Translations under genes and position numbers: made by a program
The notes under the pieces: model-generated
What the model saw: the letters and a program-made list of their open reading frames with translations, nothing else
Database searches by the model: none
Told to the model about the DNA's origin: nothing
Shown: positions 31,821 through 43,480 of the stretch, one piece after another
Numbering within the stretch: the stretch's first letter is position 1
How the letters are laid out: each line of letters begins with the position of its first letter
Assembly: GCA_016169945.1 (NCBI GenBank)
Contig: JADLSH010000377.1
Location: forward strand, 1,721,001-1,785,000
DNA: 64,000 nt
Origin: Trachythela sp. YZ-2020
Lineage: Eukaryota; Cnidaria; Anthozoa; Malacalcyonacea; Clavulariidae
Reading direction: 5' to 3'

Positions 31821-32357
31821 TTTCTTTCTTCAAATTCTCGGCAGTTTACAACCTTTTCGGTTTGCTATATTCTAAACACTTCCTATCCAGCACTCTACTT
31901 TTTTATAAACTGCTTCTAGTAGCTGCTTAGGTCCAAAACATGAAACTTTGAGCATTTTCCCAAGAAAGTTGAAAGTTTTCTTCCACTGATATTGTAAGAA
32001 TAATATGACAGTATTCTGTGAAGTTTAAGTTAAAACTGCACCGCCTTAGTCGGAGAACATGTGAATAAAACAATAGCTTTACTGTTAATCTAAGATTAGT
32101 GCTAATATTTACTGTTTCATATCCGTGTCTTGGTTAATAATGAAGCCGCGGGAATAAATCATTTTGTAATAAACCTTGACTTCAGTGATGTCCTTGTATA
32201 CTATTGCACCTTATCCTCTTTTAAAGCTTTGAATTTTCCCCGATTGATGTCGGAATTGAAGGAGAAGGAACTTAAATGAAACTCTAGTCAAATTAGGACT
32301 TTAATTCGACTCTGCAATCCCGAGTTTCTCTTTAACTCTTTTAGCTATCTATTACGG

Positions 32358-32446
32358 ATGTTATTACCGAAGATAGATTTATCGAGTATATCTAATTACT
32401 TTATAATGAGCGATCTTTCTTGTTTCCCGAAAGCTATAAAGGTGCA
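32358..32446. repeat. Dispersed 88 bp repeat, copy 2
   Basis: Matches 28769-28856 in the same orientation; shared words include TTATTACCGAAGATAGATTT and CTAATTACTTTATAATGA. It directly precedes the TTTCTT-rich block. Confidence 0.8.
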
Positions 32447-33172
32447 CAGCAAAAAATCCATTTCTTCAGAAAAAAATTTTTCTCAATTTAAGAAATATTT
32501 TCTCAAAATAAGTAAGAAAAACATCATCTTAATTTGAGAAAATATTTTCTTAAAATGAGAACATTATTTCTTAAGAAAAGTTATTTTCTTCATTTAAGAA
32601 AATGTTTTCTTCAAATTAATAAGTTGTTTCTCAAAGTAAGAAATACTTGCGCCATAAGAAAAAAAATTCTTAATTGTTCTTGAAACAAGAAAATTTTTAA
32701 AAAAGCTCAAAAATATATAGAATTCTTATTACAGCAAAACCTTTGTTAATTTTTAATAGACCAAATTTATTATACTAACATTTTTCTTGATTTTTGCGAT
32801 GTTTCTTGAAAAGACAGTTGTTTTTGCAATATTGAAAAGACAGTTGTTTTAACTAATACACCAACGAAAGTAAGATTTTTTAACCACATGGCTATATAAA
32901 TGCATGCAGAACTTTCTGTTAATTAACAGTGCACAAAATCAAAGTCTAGAATATAATTTTTATTTTTAAGATAATTTGAAAAATAAATTATTTCTTGTCA
33001 AGAACAATTACAAGAAAATTGTCCTTGTTTTAGCAAAACATTTCTTAAAACAAGAAAATTAATCTAGGCAAGATAATCCGGGAGACTTATTTCCATAATG
33101 ATATTCTTGCGTCATAGAATAATATTCTGACTCTTCTTGAAACAAGAAAATTATTCTTGTTGAGAAGTGGTA
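32447..33172. repeat. Dense array of TTTCTTA/TAAGAAA words
   Basis: About 700 bp in which AAGAAAAT and its complement (ATTTTCTT, TTCTTGAAACAAGAAAAT, TTCTCAAATTAAGAAA types) recur in both orientations at irregular spacing. The middle (about 32700-32940) is less repetitive. The ends CACAGCAAAAAATCC and the mirrored TTCTTGTTGAGAAG suggest the two complex ends of a non-autonomous DNA element with subterminal repeats. No coding sequence. Confidence 0.65.
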
Positions 33173-33494
33173 AATTCGGTAGACAATGATATTTTCTCGT
33201 TGATTTTTCTTAGTTTCAAAAATATGGATCGCAAACGTTGCATTTTTAATTATGTTTTGCGTCGTATCAAAGAACATGCCTTTTTAAGATCTTCCTGTAT
33301 ACTTTCAATTGCCAAGAGAGCCTTTTCACCCGTAGGCATATTAAACAAATTAAAAGTAAAAATCTATCCGGCTTTCGACATATAAAATATGATCGAGTTT
33401 AAAGAACTTTGTTTCAGTTAAGTTGTGGCCTTATGAGCGCGAAAGATTCAAATACAATGGTGAAACACACATAGAACTCTGTAGTGCCATACAA
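33173..33494. other. Stretch without a recognisable gene
   Basis: Short open frames only; one short plus frame (basic, 72 codons) shows no recognisable domain. Confidence 0.45.
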
Positions 33495-36390
33495 ATAAAG
33501 ATTTATACTTTATATATTTACTTTATGCTTTATTGCGTGTTCCCCTAAGGGCTTTTTAACACTACATTACATGATTAAAATTACTATAAATTACTTCTAA
33601 AACTATTTATGTTACAATGTATGAATATAAATATATAAAAATATGTACATATACTTATTTAAAACAGTAAAAATATGATCGAAGTGTTTTGGAATATTAA
33701 ATGTATTTAATAAGATTCTTTTAGTAAAAAGTCTCTAAGTTCTTTCTTAAAAGTTGTAGCAGTTTTGTAGAGAGGGATGTCCAAGAGGTTATGGATTCGT
33801 GTCGAGCGATCATGTATGTCGGAACGCTTTGCAAATTTATCTACTAGGTAGTCTGGTGCAAGTCCATTAAAACACTTGTAAGCCATTACAGTATCCCTTT
33901 ACAACAATAACTTTTCCACTGGCAGCCAATTTAGTTCACGTAACGCTGGGGTAACGTGATCGAACTTTCTTGTTTTTGTTATGATTCTGCACACGAAGTT
34001 CTGTACTGATTGAAGTTTATTGATATTATTAGATGACGTGTTGGACCACACTGTGGCACAGTACAAAAGCTTGCTAATTACAAGTGTTTCAATGAGTAAT
34101 TTTAACGTTTCATTGTCAAAACTATCCTTCACGCGATTTATTTGACATAATTTTCTCATACATGACGAAACGAATTTAGATATGTGGTCGTCGTAGGATA
34201 CGTACGAATCCAAATTGATTCCCAAATCCTTAGCTAATAAAACAGGTCTTATTGTCTTTCCTAAAAATGTTAGCGACATTCCTGTAGGTACATTCTATAG
34301 CATGGGCCTGGAACAAACTACAAGGAATTTAGATTTATCTGGATTTATCAATAATTGGTGTTCCAAACACCACGTGGCTGCTCTTTGCAGGTCTGCCTCT
34401 ATATTGATAGTTATCTGTTCCAATTAGTCGTGGATGCAGAACGATTTATAAAGCTTCGAGTCGTCCACGTATGAATCAAGATTACACGATTGAATACTCC
34501 CTGGTAGATCGTTAGTATAAATGCAAAACAGAAGTAGTGATAATATTGCACTTGAGGTACACCATGAATAATCGGACGAGTTGATGACTTGGTAGATCCA
34601 ATGCGCACGTATTAGGATCTGCCTGATAAATAGTTTTGGAACCATTTAACAGCTTCGGGTGATGCGCCAATAGAACTCAATTTATCTAATAAAATTGAAT
34701 GACTGACACTATCGAATGCTTTGGATAAATCCGATAAAATTAGTGCCGTTAGTTTTTTCTTGTCAATGGCGACCAACATGGTGTCGGTAACAAATATGTT
34801 TAAAGTTTCTGTAGAGTGAAAACTCCTGTTCCCGCTTTGATGTGACGATATGCGATTAAATTCCTTGAGGTAGGAGCTAAATTGTGATTGAGACGACTTT
34901 TTCGCAAACTTTTGAAACTACCTCAAGTAGTGAGAGAGGCCGATTATTTGAGGCAATCTCGTGGTCTCCTTCTTTTAATAGTGGTATAACTTCGGATATC
35001 TTCCATAGGTCAGGGAATGTGCTTGTCATTAGAGAGAAATTTATTACATGCGGAAGAGGACCCAGTATAATTGGAAGACAGTCTTTGGTAACACGCATGC
35101 CTATTTGATCTGGTCCTCGTGACTTAAAACTTGGCATAGCCATGATAATACGTTGAATCTCTGTACAAGTGACGGATTGGAAATTGAACAGTTGATCAGA
35201 TGGATAAGTAATTACATTTGAGAGAGGATTTGACAGTGCGACATTGTTGTCTTTGGCTAAGCTTTCGGCTGTCGCAGCAGCATTTCGTCCCACAGAAGTA
35301 AAGAAAAGGTTGAAATCTTCTGCAACTGTTTTTGGATCTTTACTATAAATTTGCGTTTCCTTTTCCTTTGAAGGAATTATATTATTGATTACTTTCCATG
35401 GGGATGTCGAATTGTGTTTATGCTCTCTTACTTCGTTAAGGGTGTGGTTCTTCGCTGCGGCTTTAATTTCAGTTTTTACGTTATTGCGATATTCTTTGTA
35501 AACTACCCAATCACCTTCATCACGTGTCAGTTGGAACCGACAGAGGTGTAGACCCCCAGGCTTCATGTCTTCTTTTATTTCGTTGGTGACATATGGACAT
35601 GATCGATTTCGAATTTTTAAAGTTTTAACGGTGCATGCACGTCGAGCGTTGTGTGAAGAACATCTTTGAAGGTTTCGAGTTCCGTGTTAACGTTGGTGTT
35701 GGATAATATGGATAGCAGGCGATCCGATTTAGTGAGAAGGTCGGAGGAAAATAGTAAGAGATTTTAATTTTTATAACTCCTGGTTGTAATATAACATGCT
35801 GGCATCTTTGGGATCTTTAACTTTAATACGACGTACACAGGTAAGTGGTCGCTGATAGAAGTGTTAATAACACCACTTTCAAGAGCAAATGCTGTGGATG
35901 AGACTAGAATAACATCGATAAGCGTTTGGGACGTAGCAGTGATTCTAGTTGGAGTTTTAATAATCTGTGTGAGATTTAATTCTGTAGAAACATTTGTTAA
36001 TGCTCTCCATTCTTGATCGTTTTCCAGCATGTTGCAGTTTAAGTCTCCGAGAAACAAAATCTGTTTATTCAAAGTTAAAGCCTGAACATAATTTGGCTTA
36101 AGTAAATCTTCGAAACAATTTAGAGGAGTGTCAGGTGGTCGGTAGGTTACACAAATTATTATTGATTTGTTCTTTTGGCATTGAAGATTTATCCATAGTT
36201 GATGAAAGTTAGAGACTGACACTTGCAATAAATCTTTTAAAACAACGGCTTTAATATTCTTCTTGATATAAGCACAGACGCCCCCACCTTTCTTGTTCAA
36301 CCGGTCAAATCTGTGGAGCTTATAATCGTCGATTGCAATCTCACGGTTCGTTGCCGAGAATTTAACCACGTTTACGTTTAACAAAGACTA
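33495..36390 (-). mobile_element. Third non-LTR retrotransposon (endonuclease plus RT), decayed
   Basis: Minus strand. 35764-36384 encodes an APE endonuclease (GGGVCAYIKKNIKAV, ICVTYRPPDTPLNCF, LFLGDLNCNMLENDQ, SISDHLPVYVVL). 34877-35566 encodes the RT start (SPWKVINNIIPSKEKE, SFKSRGPDQIG, SEVIPLLKEGD). 34424-34645 holds a YVDD-type catalytic box (SYVDDSKLY), and 33899-34279 the thumb region (LLIETLVISKLLYCATVWSN). Sequence down to about 33700 continues the C-terminus (KCFNGLAPDYLVDKFAKRSD). Many frame breaks. The 3' terminus near 33500 is AT-rich with AATAAAG. Confidence 0.85.
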
Positions 36391-36726
36391 ATGAATTTTT
36401 GGGGGGATATAATGACGACTTTTCCTCAGAAAGACAGATTATCGTTGCTGATCATTGTTGCTTAAATGCTGGACTGTTTATACGTAGTTTTGGTGCAGAA
36501 TAACCTCCGTTATTATACATTCAAACTTCATTCTCATTCCTCATTGGTCAAAATTCTCCAGTTGATTCTCGATGTCCGATAGCTCTGACGTCCTTTCAGT
36601 CGGATATTGAAAATTATTGGACGAAGCAGTCCAAAAAATTAATTATTGGACGCTGATGACGTCACAACGTCGAAGCTTTAAGACATTCAAAATGGCAGCC
36701 AGATTCGTCTTTCCCATTTTGTGTTT

Positions 36727-37004
36727 TCTCTACTAGTAGGATTTTTAAGAGTTACTCTACGACCTCGAGTCGTATATGAGCTCACAGCCGACAAGGCGCG
36801 ACAGCGCCGAGTCGGCTATCAGTCATATACGACGAGTTTATGTTCATAACTGTTTTATTATATACACAAGCTGTGGATTTGGATATTTACTTTTTTCAAG
36901 TAAAACTTGGATTTCCTCTTCACTTAATTGTCTAAATCTGCCAGCCATTTTTATAATTTTCTCTACTAGCAGGATAGAAGCTAATATCCTGCTAGTAGAG
37001 AACC
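36727..37004. mobile_element. MITE with CTCTACTAGYAGGAT ends
   Basis: The left end TTCTCTACTAGTAGGAT and right end ATCCTGCTAGTAGAGAA are inverted. Inside there is a three-level hairpin at about 36765-36832 (GTCGTATATGA, GCCGAC, GGCGC with their complements), and a perfect hairpin at 36961-37002. A related partial end (CTGGTAGTGGGGAACCAATC) follows at about 37055-37080. Confidence 0.75.
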
Positions 37005-37099
37005 AATCAGATTGCAGAATACCTCATATCCAGAGCTTCTTTATATTAAAAGAGCTGATAGCCTGGTAGTGGGGAACCAATCAGATTACGTAAAAGTTT

Positions 37100-37944
37100 A
37101 TATGTGATGGCATACTAAATAATAACAAGAATTTTCCAGACCTTCGTCAAAGTTATCCGCGCGCCTAAGCCTTCGTCTTCGGCAGATACCAGTGAACTCG
37201 GTGTGGAATAATCTTGATATCTCGCTCAACCTTACACAATAATTGTATATTAACAGACGATGCATTTACAACGGGTACACCCAAACAATGGACACCGTTT
37301 AGATAAACAAACTGAAATAGTGTAAATAAACTGCGTCCATGTAATTGATAGTCTATGTAGAAACTTATGTATAAAGAACAAACTTTGTCCAGACAGATCG
37401 ATATAATTCAGTGAAAGTCGAACTATTCTATCGTTTTAATTGCTAGTTTGTTGAAGTACCTTTCACGTAAAATTGTAAAAATACCGTAAAGATAAACGTA
37501 GGCTTTAAATCTTGTGGACATTACAAAACTATTCATTTTCTGGAAAATACCCTAGGTGCACTTTTGACTTGTTAATAATTTGTTGACTATTAACCAATCA
37601 GAAATGCTGAGTTGAATCCCAAAGGACCCAAAGCGTTTGGGCTGGATATATGAATAGTAATGACTTTGAGGAGTCACTCAAATTTTGCCAATTTTATTTT
37701 ATTTTGTTAATCATTTTAATTTCCAAATTTTATTTTTTGAAGACTTAATTTCAAGAAATAAATTTTATTTCGCCAAGTGACGTAATATTGAGCTTCGATT
37801 TTTTTACATAATTCCGAGTTTATATAGTAAAAATTGGATGCTTTCCTTCCTTTGTGCTTTGGTAAACAACAATAACTTGGTAGTCGTCGTGAAAATTTAG
37901 GTAATTTTAAGTTAATAATTTGTGGAAACACCACGTCTATTACT
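37100..37944. other. Stretch without a recognisable gene
   Basis: AT-rich. A 72-codon minus frame at 37716-37934 contains SYCCLPKHKGRK, vaguely like a THAP start, but lacks the rest of such a domain. Confidence 0.45.
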
Positions 37945-38344
37945 TTGCCTACAGCGAGCTTAGCATTGTCTGTAGCGAATCTCTTGGCGATAACTGTGGA
38001 TAGATATATATTTATAATTTCACCTCTGAAATACCCAATGATAATGACATGGCCACGAACTTATCTTACGTTGGTCGTCGTTTGGCTTTTTGGTATTATA
38101 AATGGAAGCTTTCTCGTTTTATACACCAAAGCGAGAGAACGACGACTGTACTGTACTGTACTGTGATGTCGACATGATAGAAGGAATAGTGGTCTCTGTT
38201 TTTTATTTCTTCATTCCAACTACCGCAACATTGGTCTTTAATTGGAAAATTCTCAAAGTGTGTCGAAACCAATGACGCAAGATCGTCATGCATTCAGTGG
38301 CTGATTCAAACACGTCTGATTCAAGGACATCGCGTCCAAATCTA
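37945..38344 (+). pseudogene. Class A GPCR fragment, pseudogene
   Basis: Begins mid-receptor with TM3 (ANLLAITVDRYIFIISPLKY), then TM4 (TYLTLVVVWLFGIINGSFLV) and, after a frameshift, the loop and TM5 (YCDVDMIEGIVVSVFYFF, LVFNWKILKVCRNQ). A TGA follows NQ. TM1, TM2, TM6 and TM7 are missing. It is close to the intact receptor at 30125 (LLAITVDR, SPLKYP, IMTWPRTY shared). The frameshift falls exactly in a TACTG repeat run at 38148-38164. Confidence 0.85.
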
Positions 38345-38399
38345 ATAAATATTTTTATGACTGTATGATTGATTCCATGAATTTTGCAAGATAATTCAG

Positions 38400-38870
38400 A
38401 AATGCAGCTCTTTTAAAGTGTCTGTGAAGCGAAATTATTATTGTCTTAAATGAAAGAACTCTTAAAACAACAAAGTAACATCTCGTGCAGATCTTCGTTT
38501 CCGTTCTTCGTTGTTGAGATATTTCAGTTTCTTTGATATGCAAATGAGCCAAATTAAACACTTTGATATCACACCTGTATAATGAGTTATGAGAGAATGT
38601 TCTGTATCTTTGCGATTATGAAACAAAATAAATTACAAATCTGTATGTCTAATGCTGTGTGCGAAATAGACACATATCATTTCTTCAAAGCGATCGACTT
38701 CGTTTGATAATAGCAAAAATTTATCTCCGATAACTCATTATAGATGCCTGATGTCAAAGTGTTTAATTTGCATATCAAACAAACTAAAATATCTCAACAA
38801 CGAAGCACAGAAACAAAAATCTGATTTAAAACTATAATAATTTTCGTTTCATAGCATTTCACCTCGCTCC
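38400..38870. repeat. Long imperfect inverted repeat
   Basis: Left-arm words TTCGTTGTTGAGATATTTCA, GATATGCAAATGAGCCAAAT, AACACTTTGATATCA and ATAATGAGTTATGAGAG are matched in reverse complement on the right (GATAACTCATTAT, TCAAAGTGTTTAATTTGCAT, AAAATATCTCAACAACGAAG). Spacer about 120 bp. Likely a foldback element. Confidence 0.75.
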
Positions 38871-41800
38871 CCCCTCCATAAGAACACCTGCGAAGAGACT
38901 ACTTTACAATCTTCTGAGACCTTGGCAGTCAACAAGTCAAGTCGAATTGCAACCTATTATTCGGTTATTTATTTATTTATTCATAAAAGTTATTTAAAAA
39001 CGATAGCCCTTCAGCTATTGCTGCTTTTCAAGGGATCGTTTGATATAATACTATAAAATATTAATAACTATTTGCACAAATAAGTTATGTTAAATGAAAC
39101 AATATTGATTACTCATGTTGCAATATTTATGAGCATCATCAACAGTCATTTAATCTGTGGAAAAATAATTTTCGATTAAACTTTTAAAATGAATTGTTGA
39201 TAGTTGCTCATACCCGTTGACAATGTCAATGGGTAAGTTCTTCCAGGCACAAGCACCTCGGTATGAAAAGGATTTTTTCATAAAATTAGTTTTAGGTTTA
39301 CCTAACACTAGCTTGCGCATGTTGCTCCGCATTTCGTAATTGTTATTTTGGCTATGAGAGAACATGTTAGAGACGTACTCCGGCGCAATACAACGGATAG
39401 CCTTGAATGTCATTAAAATTTCCATTTTCATAAGAGTAGACTCAATTGGAGTCCATCCTAGAATCAAAAAGATTATTTTTGACCTTATTTCGTAGTTTGA
39501 ACTAGTTATGACACGAGCGGCCCTTTTTTGTATCTTGTACAGTTTCTCAAGATTCGTTCGATTTCCGTCATTCCAGACGGACGAACAATATTAATTCAAT
39601 TAATTCGACATACGAATGAATTCATTTTGAGATACAAAAGCTTTAGCTCTTCTTAGAAGAGCCACAGCACTCGAAAGTTTCTTACATTGAGCATCAGTGT
39701 GTTCCTTTCATTTTAATTCTTCGTCAATTATAATCCCCAAGACCTCTTTCTGTTTAACTTGATCAATAAGTGAGTCATTAATTAGTATTTGGAGGTTTTC
39801 AGGGATTTGGTTTAATTTTCTTTTTGAGGCTATCAACATAAATTCAGTTTTCTCAGTATTTAATGTTAATTTGTTGGCCTCGAGCCATTTACTTACATTA
39901 CTCAAGTCGGAGTTTAATTTATATTCAATTTCTGCAGTTGACACTCCAGAACACGTCAAGTTTGTGTCGTCTGCAAACATTGATGCTTGAGTGTGTTCGC
40001 GGCAGTTCGGTAAATCGTTTCATGTATATAGAAAATAGCAATGGTCTCAGATTAGTCCCTTGTGGAACCCCACATTGGATTGTTTTTTGTTCTGATTTTA
40101 CGTTATTGAGTACGCAGACTTGTTTCCTGTTGTTCAAGTATGACTTAAATAGTTTTTGGGCTGTCCCTTTTATTCCATATTGTTCCAGTTTCCGCAGAAG
40201 AATACAATGGTCGACCGTGTCAAATGTTTTTTTAATGTCTACGAAAAGAACCCCGTTGATTAGACCCTTGTCCATATTTAATAGCCATTGGTTAGTGCAA
40301 TGTAAAAGAGGTGTTTCTGTGGAGTGACATGGGCGAAAGCCGGATTGCTGTTCGCAGATGATGTTGTTTCTGTTAATATACAAGCTTAATTGATCGCAAA
40401 TGAGTTTTTCTAAGATTTTGGCCAATGCAGGAATCACAGATATAGGTAAAAAATTTCCGCACTCAGCCTTGTCTTCTTTCTTGTAAATTGGAATTACTTT
40501 TGCAAGTTTTAAGTCCCCTGGAAAAGTTCCAGTTTTTAATACAAGGTTGAATACATGCAATAAGGAATCATATATCGTATTTCCAGCTGCTTTAATAAGT
40601 TTGTTTGGTATTTTGTCTAAACCGGGCGCTTTATTCAGGTTTATTTTACCAACTGTGGTAGATAAATCTTCCTTTGTTATAGTCGCAAAACTAAATTCTG
40701 CGGAGCAAGGCTGGGTGAATTGTATTGGGTCTATATTTGTTAAAGGAATATTTGATGCAAGCTTTGGTCCAATCTCAGCAAAGTAGCTGTTAAATGCATT
40801 TGTTATGTTTACATCGCCTGTTACATTTTCATCTTCATTTTTATGTCATTAATAGTGGTTGTTTTCGGCGTTTTATTCAGTAGTTTATTAATTAGCCCCC
40901 AGCTTTCTCTGCTGTTTTTACTGTTTTCCAGGTTTGTCTTGAAGTACTGAGTTTTCGCTTTGATAATGTGATCAGTAACTTGATTTCTACATTTTTTATA
41001 CGCATCGTGAAAAGCAGGGGAATTTAGCCTCACTGCTTTCTTTTTTAGATAGTCTCTGTGGAAACTCAGTTTTTTTTAATTTCGTTTATTATCCACGGTT
41101 GTCGATCGCTTCTTAGTTTTCTTGAATGCCGGGGTGCGTTAATATCTGCTATTTGTAAGAAATTTTTGTTCCATTCGGACAAGGCTGCATTGGGGTCAAG
41201 GCTGCATTGGTTGTAATATTGTCTTGTTTCAATGATTTTAGGTTTCCTTTTTGGTTTTCCTATCTTTCTACAAATATAAACAAGGTTGTGATCACTTATA
41301 CCTAGATCAATAACTCCTGAAGCTATTGTTTTTGAATCATCAATTTTGCAAATTATCAAGTCAAGCAGCGTTTTGGTTGACACAGTTATTCTAGTCGGTT
41401 TATTTATAAGTTGCAGCAATTGATACGCGTTTAACAGTTCATTTAATCGTCTGGTGTTGCAGCATTCATTATCTTTGGGTAGTAGATCTATATTGAAGTC
41501 ACCTGTTATTATAATTTCTTTGTTCTCGTTATCAATGTTCTGAAGAAAAGTTTCAAAGCAGTCAAGTATTCCTGTGTTACTAGACCCCGGTGGTCGGTAC
41601 CATGTCGAAATTATTATTGGTTTGGATTTTGGTTTTTTGATTTCAAGACAGATTGCCTCAACGTTTTCTGGGATTATAGATTTTCTTTCTGAAAATGGTA
41701 TAACATTACGTACGTAGATTGCTTCTCCCCCTCCGTTTCTGTTTCTATCGTGTCTAACAAGGTCGTAGCCTTGAATTTCAACTTCCGAGCTTTTGATTGT

Positions 41801-42100
41801 ATTATCTAGCCTCGTCTCATTAATGCATAATATATCGAAAGGTGTTTTGGTAATGAAAATTCTTCGATATGTTTTACTAAACTAGCAATATTTAGTTGTC
41901 CTATAGAAAAACCTTTCAGTTTCGGGTAAGGGTTAGCTTGGCTATGCGGTGATTCTGGCCGAGTCATCTCGTGATTCATTCATTGAATAGTCTACTCTGT
42001 TAATATGTTCTGGCGCCGATATGTTTACAAAGTCAGGTACATTATTAACATTTATTTTCAGGTCTTGAATTGGAGTATTATTGATGCGAAGTACAGGCAG

Positions 42101-42625
42101 TCAATTACAATTATTTAAGAAATATTTAAAGTTGTTGGCCAACTTTGCAGTTCCTTGTCTATTTAAATGAAGGCCATATGGGTTTAAATGGACTGTAGAT
42201 ATATTCTTATGCGTAATGAGTTTCCAGTTATTATTTGAACATACCTGAGATAACTTTGTGTTAAGTTCTTCGATTTTCATATTTAAGTTAGGATCGTCAT
42301 TTCTTGTAATCACTTCTGATATTACAAGATTCGTCATAGGAAGCTCTTTTTTAATTTCTTGCCCAAGTGTGGATATAGAACTTGATATTTTCTGAGGTGA
42401 GCTATGTTTTAGGTCGTTTGTGCCAATGTGTAAGATTAAATGATCGGGAGCACGGGCCAAGGTTGGTTTGACATAGAATTTCATGTCATCTACTTTGGCC
42501 CCTGCGAATGTTTTTATCTGGGTGTTAGCTTTGGTGCTTTTTCGCAACTGTGCAGAATTCACGTACTTCAGCATAGAATCTCCAAGGATGGCCACGTTTC
42601 CAGGTTTCCGATGGTCAGTCTGCAT
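42101..42625 (-). CDS. LINE ORF1 segment with SGNH-hydrolase (esterase) domain
   Basis: An open 174-codon frame encodes NVAILGDSMLKYV (block I, nucleophile Ser in GDS), HLILHIGTNDLKH (block III, GTND) and HLNPYGLHLNRQGTAKLANN (block V, the usual D-x-x-H replaced by G-L-H-L). CR1-group retrotransposons are known to carry an esterase-like domain in ORF1. The missing aspartate suggests altered or no catalysis, although family members vary here. It lies just upstream of ORF2 on the same strand. Confidence 0.75.
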   Translation of the reverse strand: MQTDHRKPGNVAILGDSMLKYVNSAQLRKSTKANTQIKTFAGAKVDDMKFYVKPTLARAPDHLILHIGTNDLKHSSPQKISSSISTLGQEIKKELPMTNLVISEVITRNDDPNLNMKIEELNTKLSQVCSNNNWKLITHKNISTVHLNPYGLHLNRQGTAKLANNFKYFLNNCN

Positions 42626-43167
42626 CCGTGATTGCTCATCGCGACGATGATTTTCATAGGCCTCGTCTTGGTCTTTAGTCGTCCGCTTGATAGGTTGCTT
42701 TTTGTTACAATTGACTGTTTGTGTTTCATGATCAGTAGCTGCTCGGTTATGGTCTGTTTTGTTCTCAGTAGCATCGCCACCTTTTGAAATGTTTTCTTCT
42801 ACATTTAGGGCGGTGAATCTATTTTGTTTGTTTGTTGGGTGCAGTCAACCGAGTCGCGTTGGTCGTTATGTACAGTGATCATATCACTCTGACTTGTGCT
42901 TGGTGGGTAACTTTTGTGATACGATTCTTCAAATAGTAATCGCATTGCTGTAGTTAGACTGTCCCTTTCATCCTCTGCATTTTTTACTCTTTCTTGAAGG
43001 TTGTCGTTTAGGTTTTTCAACTGAGTGTTTTCGCTCACAAGCTTCAGGTTTTCCCTTTTCAGTTTTTCAAGTTCGTTTTCCGTAGCTTGTTGTTTTCTAT
43101 GGTAGTTCGTATGTTCAGTAAATAGTTTAACAGCGGCTGAGTTTGCGTCTACTTCTTTGGTGAGAGT

Positions 43168-43480
43168 TTTTAATTGCTTTTGAAGTGACTCTAAGGAAAG
43201 CGCCGGGTCGTCTGTAACAAAATAATGAATTGAATTCTCGTCGTTATGGTCGTCATGGTCTGGAGTTTCTTCGTTATTTTCGATATTTACCAGCAGTTGT
43301 TTTGATGTAGAAGCTAGCGAATGAAGCTTTTCTTTGATTGGAGTTTTTAATTGCTTTTGAAGTAACTCTAAGGAAAGCTTCGGGTCGTCTTTAACAAAGG
43401 AACGAATTATATTCTCGTCGTTATGGTCTGGAGCTTTTTCATTATTTTCGGTAGCGAATGAAGCTTTTCTTTGATTTCGT
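43168..43480 (-). repeat. Tandem duplication within LINE ORF1 coiled-coil region
   Basis: GTTTTTAATTGCTTTTGAAG, ACTCTAAGGAAAGC, GGGTCGTCT, TCTCGTCGTTATGGTC and TAGCGAATGAAGCTTTTCTT occur twice, about 180 bp apart. The second copy is shorter and diverged. It lengthens the coiled-coil part of ORF1 in this copy. Confidence 0.8.

Larger units (their letters stand above)
31677..31868. repeat. Foldback repeat carrying two hammerhead-like modules
   Basis: Inverted arms (AACTGCCGAGAA ... GAGGAACGAAAT and ATTTCTTTCTTC ... TTCTCGGCAGTTT) meet around ACATTACTCTAATTACAT. Each arm contains a hammerhead-type core, so two modules point away from each other. The same module occurs once at 53765-53850. This architecture recalls the hammerhead-bearing termini of Penelope-like elements or retrozymes. 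Confidence 0.8.

Noticed and set aside
37716..37934. Possible THAP domain on the minus strand
   Set aside because: Only SYCCLPKHKGRK is suggestive; the conserved Trp/Pro and distal Cys-x2-His are missing.
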